A DNA stretch of 42,417 bases from CAYRWK01 sp964427965 (GTDB lineage: Bacteria > Patescibacteriota > WWE3 > UBA101185 > UBA10185). The stretch covers positions 1 to 42,417 of the forward strand of contig CAYRWK010000001.1 of NCBI GenBank assembly GCA_964427965.1, given 5' to 3'. Position 1 is the first letter of the stretch. Each line of letters starts with the position of its first letter. Of the stretch, positions 17,302-24,355 are shown piece by piece. Below the pieces are notes generated by a model. That model saw nothing but the letters and a program-made list of their open reading frames with translations. It searched no databases and had not been told where the DNA came from. A program made the position numbers and the translations under genes.

Positions 17302-18189
17302 TCAGTACCCTATAATCCTTTCTGGATGTAATATGAGAAAATTATTTTTGCTATGTCTGTTTTCTAAATCGTCTTCAATTTTATGTATATCTAAAATAGT
17401 GGTTTCTTTAAATGTCCAAAAGTTATGCATATATACATAATTTTCATGGAAGTTCCTTTGAGGGTGGACAACATTCTCTTCAAACGCTATATCATATGTT
17501 TTTGATAATAACAGAGTAAGTTTTTCGTATATTCTTTCGTTTAATCCATCAAACTTTGAATGATCCTCTAACTTACCATGAAAAAGAACGTTTCTTAAAC
17601 CGACACCGGGCTCGTATAAATTTTTGTATAAATCTTCTCCTAAAATAGCTCTCAGTGCCTTATGGTTTATTTTGAATATAGTTTTATTTTTAGTTTTTAT
17701 TGTATTTTCTCCAGCAAAACCTTCAACCGCCATAATTAACATTGTTAACCGTGTGTAATACGTTGTGGCATTGGTAGACTCGCCAAGGTAAAAGAAACCT
17801 TTGTTACTTAACGAGTCACTAAGTTTACATACTTGTTGTATTTCCTCATCATCAAACATAAGACCCACGTGCCCTGTTGTTTTGCAGAAGTATATATAAA
17901 TCAAATTGTCTGTATTATTGTCTTCTTTAAATATAAAGTAACTATTAGCAAATAGACGAAACGCACATTGCGATACGGCCGAAAACTTTTCTATGTGTGG
18001 TGACAATGTTCTAAAAAATATTCTTTTTGCATCTAACATATTTGACGCTTCAATGCTTTTAGTAGCAACCCAAGCATCACAATCCCAATCTTGTTGGTCA
18101 TACCTACAAAAATTAAAACCATCCAAAGAGAAAGGTTTTACTAATCTTGAGACTGATGCAATTTTTGTACTTATTAAATACTTGTTCAT
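17302..18189 (-). CDS. HEPN-motif protein, possible ribonuclease of a defence module
   Basis: The product is 295 residues from ATG 18189. A longer open frame reaches 18300, but TATAAT lies inside that extension on the same strand, so I use the shorter start. Near the C-terminus, after a helix with YYTRLTMLIMAVEGFAGE, comes GLRNVLFHGKL. Arg199 and His204 form the RxxxxH motif of HEPN RNases. The N-terminal 140 residues are unrecognised and could be a sensor region, as in ApeA-like HEPN proteins. It is divergent from the next plus-strand gene and coupled to the HNH gene. RNase activity is inferred from the motif alone. Confidence 0.6.
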   Translation of the reverse strand: MNKYLISTKIASVSRLVKPFSLDGFNFCRYDQQDWDCDAWVATKSIEASNMLDAKRIFFRTLSPHIEKFSAVSQCAFRLFANSYFIFKEDNNTDNLIYIYFCKTTGHVGLMFDDEEIQQVCKLSDSLSNKGFFYLGESTNATTYYTRLTMLIMAVEGFAGENTIKTKNKTIFKINHKALRAILGEDLYKNLYEPGVGLRNVLFHGKLEDHSKFDGLNERIYEKLTLLLSKTYDIAFEENVVHPQRNFHENYVYMHNFWTFKETTILDIHKIEDDLENRHSKNNFLILHPERIIGY

Positions 18190-18225
18190 AACATTACTTT
18201 CTATGACATTATACTGCTTAATTCG

Positions 18226-18254
18226 TTGTTCTGGTGGCCTTTTTAAACTATAAT
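18226..18254 (+). promoter_or_regulatory. Promoter TTGTTC-17-TATAAT, leaderless
   Basis: TTGTTC (18226-18231), a 17-bp spacer and a perfect TATAAT (18249-18254) are followed 6 bases later by the ATG at 18261. RNA would start at or within one or two bases of the start codon. Confidence 0.65.
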
Positions 18255-18260
18255 AAGAAT

Positions 18261-18920
18261 ATGCCGGGAGCCAAAGAAAACACAAAACAAGCGATAGCAA
18301 AAACTAAGGATAAGCCGTTGTTATCAGCGACACCATCCGATTTTGCAAAGAACATGATGAAGACCTTGCGGGTTGCTAAATGTGACCCTAAAATATTGTT
18401 AGAAAAAATTGACACTACTATGGAGGCGTATCATCAGGCAAAAAATGAGGAAGAGAAGAAAACTACACTTTTAGCTTTTAGCCAAAGTACTAACGATGCT
18501 CTTTATATATACGGTTTGGATAATCACTATCCCGTAGCTGAAACTGTTACTTCAAAATTACAACCTCTTGTTATTCAAATGACTAATGATCTGATCGCTG
18601 AATATAGCTGTAAAACAACTAGCGAAAAAGCATTAGCGGAATTAATTGCCGGAGCTTATGGGAGGTATCTATCCTATTCCAACACACTCACAGGGTCTTT
18701 TAATGTGGAATACCTTAGTAGTGAAAAGAATGGTTACTTTACCCTATTAGGTAAAGAGGCAGATAGAGCGTACAGGCAATTTATAACAGCATTAACAACT
18801 TTGAAACAACTAAAATTTCCGACTCCTCAAATTAACGTAAGAACTAATACTGCTTTTGTTGCAGGTAATCAACAAATAAATTCTACAAAAGAGGAATTTT
18901 CAAATAAGGGTGCTTTATGA
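18261..18920 (+). CDS. Mobile-element-associated hypothetical protein
   Basis: The product is 219 residues and mostly helical. The frame is open from 18234, but the TATAAT 6 bases before ATG 18261 sets the start. Its C-terminal pattern is ALAELIAGAYGRYLSYSNTL, then LLGKEADRAYRQFITALTTLKQLKFP, then VRTNTAFVAGNQQIN. This recalls proteins I associate with phage or plasmid cargo, of unknown function. It overlaps the next gene by 4 bases. No catalytic motif is visible. Confidence 0.6.
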   Translation: MPGAKENTKQAIAKTKDKPLLSATPSDFAKNMMKTLRVAKCDPKILLEKIDTTMEAYHQAKNEEEKKTTLLAFSQSTNDALYIYGLDNHYPVAETVTSKLQPLVIQMTNDLIAEYSCKTTSEKALAELIAGAYGRYLSYSNTLTGSFNVEYLSSEKNGYFTLLGKEADRAYRQFITALTTLKQLKFPTPQINVRTNTAFVAGNQQINSTKEEFSNKGAL

Positions 18921-19222
18921 TGGCCACGTTGGTAGATCAATGCCAAAAGGTTTCTATAAATTCCTTTGTATCAACGGTTTTACCAAAATTAAAGCGACAG
19001 TTACTTGAAACACAAATATCAGTTGATGGCTTTAATCTTGAATTATGCACAACGGAAACGTCTCTTGGGGGGACAAGGTTTTGGTTCAAATGTCCTTTGT
19101 GCAATCTTAGGAAAGGTGTTTTATATCAGCACCCAACAAGTGGTTTGTTAGGCTGCCGAACTTGCCTAGCGTTGGATTACAGAAGTAGAAGATATAGTAA
19201 AATGATTGAAAATAGCATTTAA
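18917..19222 (+). CDS. Small zinc-ribbon protein
   Basis: The product is 101 residues. CPLC and, 23 residues later, CRTC form one zinc ribbon in the context WFKCPLC...LGCRTCLALDYRSRRY. This is a pattern common in short proteins of plasmids and integrated elements. It probably binds DNA or RNA, or serves as a protein contact; nothing more specific can be seen. The start overlaps the previous stop (ATGATGG), so ATG 18917 or 18920 may be used. The two genes form a unit. Confidence 0.6.
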   Translation: MMATLVDQCQKVSINSFVSTVLPKLKRQLLETQISVDGFNLELCTTETSLGGTRFWFKCPLCNLRKGVLYQHPTSGLLGCRTCLALDYRSRRYSKMIENSI

Positions 19223-19281
19223 TACAGTTTAGTATTACCACTGCCCCACAAGTATAAATATTTGAAGTAATGAATTAAGTG

Positions 19282-20319
19282 ATGCTTAAATTAACCGAAA
19301 AAGGTGAACCTACAATTGGATATGTTATCGAGTTATCTAAAAAGGATCCTAGTGATCTAACTAAAGCTGAAAAACGATTATTAGATAGCTTTAGTCGAGA
19401 TTATTTCAAAAGTGTTATAGAACCTCTTCAGCTAAACTACAAGCAGATTATTTTTCCCGCAATAGAAAATTTAGAACAATTTAGAAGCAGTTATCTGAAT
19501 AGTATTATCGACACGCAGAAATACATTCAATCTTTTAATAATTCGGTGTTTGAGCAGCTTCTTCCATTAACAAGATTAAGTAAAGACATTAGCAGTGCAT
19601 TCAATATTTCAGCAAATATTGCAAAAGAATTACAGTCAGCCTTATCCATTCAGAGTAATGTTATTAACTCTCTTTCAAATACAATTATTAAAATACCTGA
19701 ATTTGGTAAAGTCATTAGTACCCAACTTGATATCTATTCTTCCCTGCGGCTTACCTTTAACAGACTTGACTATACAGATAGCATTTTGGGTTCATCACGA
19801 CTTATGGGGGAAATTCAAAATATAACTCAAGTTGGACTTATTAAGGCGGAATTTTCAAGTAATTTAGAAATAAAGGTTCAAAGTTTAGAGAACAAGCTTG
19901 ATATTATTAGTGAGGAAAACAAGAAAAAATTGGATGAGATTTATGGCATCGTAAAAGATATTAATAAACCTCGAGATTTGTTTGTTATTGATGAAGCAAG
20001 GTACAGTAAGGATATTTTTGGGCTCGTACTAAGGGATATTCAGATTCCAATTCCACATGGTTCAGACCAGGAGATAATAAGTAAGGGCATGTTTAAGAAT
20101 ACTAAAAATGTTTGTAAAGAATGGGATTTAGATGAAATAGTAGAGGATATATTTCATGAACACTACGATCCCGCTGACTATAAAAAGTGGATTGCAAGAA
20201 TAACCACGTCTGTTAGGCACTTAAATGAAACTATAGCAATAAACACCTCACCCTATAAGGATTGTCTAATATTTTCTAGAAAAACTTTATATTTGAATAA
20301 AGAATTACTTCATAAATAA
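19282..20319 (+). CDS. Coiled-coil hypothetical protein
   Basis: The product is 345 residues from ATG 19282 (a GTG precedes it). It is almost entirely helical, rich in Ser/Asn/Gln/Ile, with a probable coiled coil around LEIKVQSLENKLDIISEENKKKLDEIYG. A C-terminal region follows with DLDEIVEDIFHEHYDPADYKKWI. No known domain is recognised. It is followed by a terminator hairpin, so it ends the cargo unit that begins at 18261. Confidence 0.5.
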   Translation: MLKLTEKGEPTIGYVIELSKKDPSDLTKAEKRLLDSFSRDYFKSVIEPLQLNYKQIIFPAIENLEQFRSSYLNSIIDTQKYIQSFNNSVFEQLLPLTRLSKDISSAFNISANIAKELQSALSIQSNVINSLSNTIIKIPEFGKVISTQLDIYSSLRLTFNRLDYTDSILGSSRLMGEIQNITQVGLIKAEFSSNLEIKVQSLENKLDIISEENKKKLDEIYGIVKDINKPRDLFVIDEARYSKDIFGLVLRDIQIPIPHGSDQEIISKGMFKNTKNVCKEWDLDEIVEDIFHEHYDPADYKKWIARITTSVRHLNETIAINTSPYKDCLIFSRKTLYLNKELLHK

Positions 20320-20329
20320 GTCCAATTTT

Positions 20330-20356
20330 GGCGCCATTTGGCGCCGATACTTTTTT
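20330..20356 (+). terminator. Terminator GGCGCC-ATTT-GGCGCC with T run
   Basis: Two GGCGCC copies are both self-palindromic and mutually complementary. They form a 6-bp GC stem with a 4-base loop, followed five bases later by TTTTTT. It ends the unit containing the coiled-coil gene. Confidence 0.6.
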
Positions 20357-20358
20357 GT

Positions 20359-20392
20359 ACACTTTCATCAGTAAGTAGGTGATGAAAAGTGT
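20359..20392. repeat. Inverted repeat before the replication block
   Basis: ACACTTTCATCA and TGATGAAAAGTGT pair over 12 bp with one bulged A around a 9-base loop. It lies between a terminator and the SpoVG-like gene, without a T run, so an operator is as likely as a structured RNA. The AT-rich 20393-20439 stretch after it holds the likely promoter, but no convincing -35/-10 pair. Confidence 0.45.
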
Positions 20393-20439
20393 AATTACCC
20401 GTTTGTAATCCTCTTTTACATTACCTCCCTAAAAAAACT

Positions 20440-20727
20440 ATGCAAAAAGAAATGACTGTGTCAGAAGTTCAAATAAAAATAATTAAACCTAGCGATGGGT
20501 TAATAGGTTTTGCGAGTTTGGTAGTGAATGAACAACTTTACGTAAGCTCGATTGGAATCTATACGCTCTTAGATGGTAGTGGCTACAGACTCACATATCC
20601 TACTAAGAAAGTTGGGGATGTTGATTTACATATTTTTCACCCCATAACCAGGCAATTAAGCGATCTTATTGAGGGAGCAATTTTAGAGAAATTAAGTTTG
20701 TTATTTGGAGATTCGTATGTTGCCTAA
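20440..20727 (+). CDS. SpoVG-like DNA-binding protein
   Basis: A 95-residue protein with the SpoVG layout: VSEVQIKIIKPSDGLIGFASL, VVNEQLYVSSIGIY, the LTYPTKK strand in place of MPS/TKR, and FHPITRQLSDLIEGAILEKL as the C-terminal helix. SpoVG proteins bind nucleic acid and regulate transcription. Copies are frequent in phages and conjugative elements next to replication genes, as here. The next start lies inside its last codons. Confidence 0.75.
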   Translation: MQKEMTVSEVQIKIIKPSDGLIGFASLVVNEQLYVSSIGIYTLLDGSGYRLTYPTKKVGDVDLHIFHPITRQLSDLIEGAILEKLSLLFGDSYVA

Positions 20728-20953
20728 AGAAGCTGTAACAGAATTTGCAGAGTTATATCTGAAAAACTTTGGCATCCAACTTACACAAGAGGAAGCAGTT
20801 GAAAAAGCAACAAGAGTTTTTAACTTTTTTAAAACGATAATCAGGCCAGTTGAGGAAAGTACCAAATTAGCTGATGAAATCCCCGGCCAGGAATCTGAAG
20901 CAGAAAGGAAAAATATAACCTATGGCGATAAAAAGAAAAGTAAAAAAAGCTGA
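20717..20953 (+). CDS. Small acidic/basic hypothetical protein of the replication block
   Basis: The product is 78 residues. I start it at ATG 20717 because GGAG lies at 20707-20710; the earlier TTG at 20705 would place the ribosome site inside the gene. The pattern EFAELYLKNFGIQLTQEEAVEKATRVFNFFKTI is one short helical domain seen in many small mobile-element proteins. A charged Lys tail follows (GDKKKSKKS). It overlaps the SpoVG-like gene by 11 bases and the next gene by 32. Function unknown. Confidence 0.6.
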   Translation: MLPKEAVTEFAELYLKNFGIQLTQEEAVEKATRVFNFFKTIIRPVEESTKLADEIPGQESEAERKNITYGDKKKSKKS

Positions 20954-21305
20954 GGGTATTAAACCAATACCGGCGGACATTTATCCGGCAAAGCTTGTTT
21001 CAATTGCTGAAGGTGATGGTGACTACGGTAAGTACTTCAAACTTGAATTTGAAGTTACCGACGGAACTTACTCTGGTGAAAAGAGAACCATCATAGCCAG
21101 CGATAAGTTATCAAGAGGGCAAAAGGGAGGCTCAAAGCTTCTTGGGATCTTGGAAACTTTAACAGGCAAGCAGTTAGACTTTGACCAAGAAATAGATATC
21201 GAAAGTTATCTTGGTTCAAAATGCAGGATATTGGTTGATGAAGCCGAAACCAAGGGTGACATCCAAGTTCAAAACGTCGGTAAAGTGATGCCACCCAAAG
21301 AATAG
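20922..21305 (+). CDS. DUF669/ssDNA-binding-like protein
   Basis: The product is 127 residues. After a basic N-terminus comes a beta-rich OB-like region: PADIYPAKLVSIAEGDGDYGKYFKLEFEVTDGTYSGEKRT, then GSKLLGILETLTGK and GSKCRILVDEAETKGD. This layout resembles phage DUF669-type single-strand DNA-binding or replication accessory proteins. It sits directly before the primase-helicase gene, as such proteins commonly do. The start is preceded by AAAGGA. Binding to ssDNA is inferred. Confidence 0.6.
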   Translation: MAIKRKVKKAEGIKPIPADIYPAKLVSIAEGDGDYGKYFKLEFEVTDGTYSGEKRTIIASDKLSRGQKGGSKLLGILETLTGKQLDFDQEIDIESYLGSKCRILVDEAETKGDIQVQNVGKVMPPKE

Positions 21306-21319
21306 TAGTTTAGTAAGTT

Positions 21320-21354
21320 AATGGGGAGGGTTTGGAGGAACTCTCCCCTCCATT
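21320..21354 (+). promoter_or_regulatory. Imperfect hairpin just before the primase gene
   Basis: AATGG plus GG and CC(T)CCATT arms enclose a G-rich loop. The 3' arm ends 2 bases before the AAGGAA ribosome site of the primase. It may attenuate or modulate translation, or be a leaky terminator; there is no T run. Confidence 0.35.
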
Positions 21355-21365
21355 AAGGAAACTAT

Positions 21366-23729
21366 ATGCAACAAGATTATAACAAATTAAATAAACAACC
21401 GTCTGAGTTTTTAGACGAATGGAAAATTGAATACGATGACAAAGGTAAAGAGCTTTTGCTAACCTGTTTGTTCTCTGACTGTGACAGTGAGGGAAATACC
21501 AAACACTTGTACATGGACGCAGACACGGGGCAATTTTGGTGCCACAAATGCCATAAGAAAGGCAACCTTGTGACTGTTGCTGAACATTTGGGGTTAAATC
21601 CTTCAGAGCTTTTTGAAAAGCCCCAAACTAAAACAGTAAAACTGAAAAGTGGCAGAAAGGTTGAACTCAAAGAAGAGCCCAAATCTGAAGAACTATTACA
21701 AAAAGTTACTATCTATCACGGTAATCTTTCTACGGAAAAACGTGAATATCTAAACAAAAGGGGTATAACAAATGACACTATTGAAAGCCGACTAATCGGC
21801 GAGGAAGAAATATACGGTGTCAAAAGAATTACCCTGCCTGTTTTGGATAAAAATGGAAACGTAATAAGTATAAAAGCTAGAGTTGTTCCGGAGTTGGAAG
21901 AAACTACTGACGCTAAATATGTCTATTTTCCAACCGGTGCAAAGGCATCGCTTTATGGTATAGATCTTTTAGAAAAAAGTACTGTTGATTTTGCAATTAT
22001 TTCTGAAGGTGAGTTTGATTCGCTAATTCTTACACAGTGGGGTTTCACTTCTGTTTCCTCTACCGGTGGCGCCGGAACATTTTCAACCGAATGGGTTTCA
22101 TATTTTGATAAGTTCCAAAAGATATATTTTTGCTACGACAACGATAAAGCTGGGAAAGAAGGTGCTGTAGAACATGCTAAGAAGTTTAGGAATAAGAAAG
22201 TATTTATAGTAGATATACCGCAAATCGAAGGTGTAAAAGATGTAACTGAATTTGCAACGGTTGCAGGAAAAACAAAAGAAGATTTTGAACTGCTTTTGAA
22301 AAACGCTAAAGAATATAATCCGTATAGTCCTGAGTTTTTAAATCTTGAGTTTGGCGAGCCAATAAAAGAGTTTATTCCCTCGCAGTTTTTTGATAATGAC
22401 ACTGCATTTTTTACTATCCCTCTAAACATTAAAAATAATGAGGAAAGTCCGTTCCGGGTTATTACATCAAACAAAGAACTTTATACACTAGAGGAAATTA
22501 AGGACAAGTTTAATTACAAAATAGTTAGAAACCCTGATTTTATGCAGCGTTGGAGTTCTGATGGAGTAAGAACCTATCTTTCGGGTAAAAATGCGACTAA
22601 CTATGGTGTGGTGTTGCAGGAACTTGTTTCTTTTCTAAAACAGTATGTCGATCTATCAAATGAGAACTGGTATTTGGTTATAGCTCTGTGGCTTTGGGGA
22701 ACGTACTTTTACCGTATCTTTAATAGTTATCCCTATTTCAACGTAAACGGTCTGATGGGTTGTGGTAAGTCAAAACTGTTGGAAGTTGGTTCATTTCTTG
22801 CCTTTAACGGTGAGTTCTTGGTTACCTCAACTCCTGCTTTTGTAATTGATTGTATAAATGATAACTGTTCAACGCTTTTTTTAGATGAAGTCGAAAACCT
22901 TAAGAATGCCGCAAACCCCGATACGCAAACAATGGTCCAAATGCTCAACTCTGGGTATAAAAAAGGACCTAAAAAGGGTAAGAAAGACCCAAGCGGTAAA
23001 GGAAAGGGTTGGAACTCAATAAAGCTGGACCCTTACAGTCCAAAAATGATTGCCGGTATAAAAAATATCAGTGACACGCTAATTTCCCGATCAATAAATA
23101 TGACAATGGTATTGAGTAATAACAACGACATTAAAAACAAGGAATTAACTGAGACCGATACCAGGTTGGGCAGTTTCAGAGATACGTTTTATTACTCTGC
23201 AATGGAACTTCATGCCGATATTAAGGATATTTACAACCAACTAACCGAAACGGAAGTATTTGGGAGAAATTGGGAAGTTTGGAGACCCCTATTTTGCATA
23301 GCATTAGCAATGGATAGCCAAAACCTTGAAAGTGCACCTATCAACTACAACAAAGTACGAACCTTTGCATTGGAAATAATAAGAAACCAATCAGGAATAA
23401 ACGCTGAAAATCAAAGCACAATCCAAATGCTTGTGGCTTTTAGAGAAATGATGGTTCGAGACCAACGGCTTAACAACTTTTATACAATGTCACAGCTTAA
23501 AGCATTTTTACTGGATAACCATGCAGACTATTTTGATTGGCTTGGAGAGTTCAAGGAAAGTGGCATAAGCCGATACATTGGCGATGAGCTACGAAAGACG
23601 GGAATTGTGACAGAAGCAGCAAAGGCAGTGAAAATTGACGGTAAGACCCAACGAGGTTTCATTTTAGATAGAAGTCTAATAGAAAGACGCCTTAAGGCTT
23701 ACGGTATTGAATTTGGAGTAACCGCGTAA
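21366..23729 (+). CDS. Element primase-helicase: zinc finger, TOPRIM and P-loop ATPase domains
   Basis: The product is 787 residues. A DnaG-type zinc finger comes first (Cys34, Cys39, Cys59, Cys62), then a TOPRIM primase core (IISEGEFDSLIL near 213, FCYDNDKAGKEGA near 255). A P-loop ATPase region follows, with Walker A GLMGCGKSK near 460 and Walker B TLFLDEVENL near 500. It should prime and unwind DNA for autonomous replication of the element. The arrangement resembles phage and plasmid primase-helicases more than chromosomal DnaG. A good AAGGAA site precedes ATG 21366. Together with the SpoVG-like and ssDNA-binding-like genes it marks the region as a replicating mobile element. Confidence 0.85.
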   Translation: MQQDYNKLNKQPSEFLDEWKIEYDDKGKELLLTCLFSDCDSEGNTKHLYMDADTGQFWCHKCHKKGNLVTVAEHLGLNPSELFEKPQTKTVKLKSGRKVELKEEPKSEELLQKVTIYHGNLSTEKREYLNKRGITNDTIESRLIGEEEIYGVKRITLPVLDKNGNVISIKARVVPELEETTDAKYVYFPTGAKASLYGIDLLEKSTVDFAIISEGEFDSLILTQWGFTSVSSTGGAGTFSTEWVSYFDKFQKIYFCYDNDKAGKEGAVEHAKKFRNKKVFIVDIPQIEGVKDVTEFATVAGKTKEDFELLLKNAKEYNPYSPEFLNLEFGEPIKEFIPSQFFDNDTAFFTIPLNIKNNEESPFRVITSNKELYTLEEIKDKFNYKIVRNPDFMQRWSSDGVRTYLSGKNATNYGVVLQELVSFLKQYVDLSNENWYLVIALWLWGTYFYRIFNSYPYFNVNGLMGCGKSKLLEVGSFLAFNGEFLVTSTPAFVIDCINDNCSTLFLDEVENLKNAANPDTQTMVQMLNSGYKKGPKKGKKDPSGKGKGWNSIKLDPYSPKMIAGIKNISDTLISRSINMTMVLSNNNDIKNKELTETDTRLGSFRDTFYYSAMELHADIKDIYNQLTETEVFGRNWEVWRPLFCIALAMDSQNLESAPINYNKVRTFALEIIRNQSGINAENQSTIQMLVAFREMMVRDQRLNNFYTMSQLKAFLLDNHADYFDWLGEFKESGISRYIGDELRKTGIVTEAAKAVKIDGKTQRGFILDRSLIERRLKAYGIEFGVTA

Positions 23730-23770
23730 CCATATGAAGCAGAGTTATTGTAATAACAGACAGAACAGTT

Positions 23771-23876
23771 GGTTACGAAGCAGGTTACGATACACCTATA
23801 CCCTACGTAACCTGTATCGTAACCAGAGGTATTGCTTGTTATCACATTATAAACCAGTCGTAAGGTTACAAAGTTA
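23771..23876. repeat. Cluster of GGTTACGA repeats, candidate replication origin or operator
   Basis: GGTTACGA occurs at 23771 and 23783. The reverse, CGTAACC/TCGTAACC, occurs at 23806 and 23817, and looser copies (AGGTTAC, AAGTTAC) lie at 23863 and 23871. The 12-base arms GGTTACGATACA and TGTATCGTAACC form a perfect inverted repeat with an 18-base spacer. The cluster fills the 158 bases between the primase gene and the next real gene. Confidence 0.55.
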
Positions 23877-23887
23877 CAGGAGTTTTA

Positions 23888-24256
23888 ATGTCCGTAATAG
23901 ACCTAATAGAAAAAGTTAATAAATCACAAATCGGGAATCATAGCACCCAAACGATTCAGGAAGTTATAAAAGGAGTTGACCCCGAAAACTCCGAGAACCA
24001 AGAAATCCAAGATACTACACCATTTGAGCCCGTTGACCTATCTAAACTAAGTTCAAAGGAGTTGTTGGCTTTAAATAAGCAGCTTACATCGTGGTTGGAA
24101 ACGCATGAGTGCCAAACAGGGACTGATAACAAATTAGATATTAACGACAGACCTTATAATTACGAGCTGTACCTCAAGAAGTTGCGTTTATACGAAGAAA
24201 CCTGCGTTGAATACTTCTCAAGACCCCTTGGTGAGGAGTTGGTAGGTGTTTTATAA
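23888..24256 (+). CDS. Hypothetical protein preceding the recombinase
   Basis: A 122-residue, acidic, helical protein with an N-terminus rich in Asn/Gln/Glu. No domain is recognised; the most regular part is LSSKELLALNKQLTSWLETHEC, then YNYELYLKKLRLYEETCVEYF. ATG 23888 has AGGAG seven bases upstream. The recombinase promoter begins inside its last codons. It could bind DNA or assist excision, but nothing in the sequence shows this. Confidence 0.55.
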   Translation: MSVIDLIEKVNKSQIGNHSTQTIQEVIKGVDPENSENQEIQDTTPFEPVDLSKLSSKELLALNKQLTSWLETHECQTGTDNKLDINDRPYNYELYLKKLRLYEETCVEYFSRPLGEELVGVL

Positions 24257-24267
24257 CTATGTATAAT
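24239..24267 (+). promoter_or_regulatory. Recombinase promoter TTGGTA-17-TATAAT
   Basis: TTGGTA (24239-24244), a 17-bp spacer and TATAAT (24262-24267) predict a transcription start near 24274. That is precisely the first base of the structured leader. Confidence 0.65.
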
Positions 24268-24273
24268 TTAAGT

Positions 24274-24352
24274 GGGTATATATGCAAAGATTTAAAAATG
24301 GCCGAATTGGTCCTATATCTTTGCGGATATATACCCAACCAGTTCGGCCATT
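24274..24352 (+). promoter_or_regulatory. Leader with two mutually exclusive hairpins before the recombinase start
   Basis: The arms run in the order A-B-A'-B'. A (24274-24291, GGGTATATATGCAAAGAT) pairs with A' (24317-24336) over 18 bp with a 2-base bulge. B (24297-24311, AATGGCCGAATTGGT) pairs with B' (24338-24352) over 15 bp with one G-U. Linkers are 5, 5 and 1 bases, too short for both stems to form fully together, so they should be alternatives. B' ends 3 bases before the recombinase ATG, and no Shine-Dalgarno site is seen. Two short frames cross the region (24282-24365, 27 codons; 24298-24369, 23 codons). Both overlap the recombinase start and could act as leader peptides. A DNA-level recombinase site is the alternative reading. 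Confidence 0.6.
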
Positions 24353-24355
24353 CTT

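Noticed and set aside
17302..18300. Long N-terminal version of the HEPN-type protein
   Set aside because: The added 37 residues lie over the promoter of both divergent genes, and a TATAAT falls inside them; ATG 18189 is more likely.
23734..23919. Open frame of 61 codons between the primase and the next gene
   Set aside because: It runs through the GTTAC repeat cluster, has no ribosome site, encodes a Tyr/Arg/Asn-biased sequence typical of noncoding repeats, and overlaps the better-supported gene at 23888.
24274..24352. Classical H-type pseudoknot with both stems formed
   Set aside because: The one-base linker between A' and B' cannot span an 18-bp stem, so alternative hairpins are more credible than a full pseudoknot.
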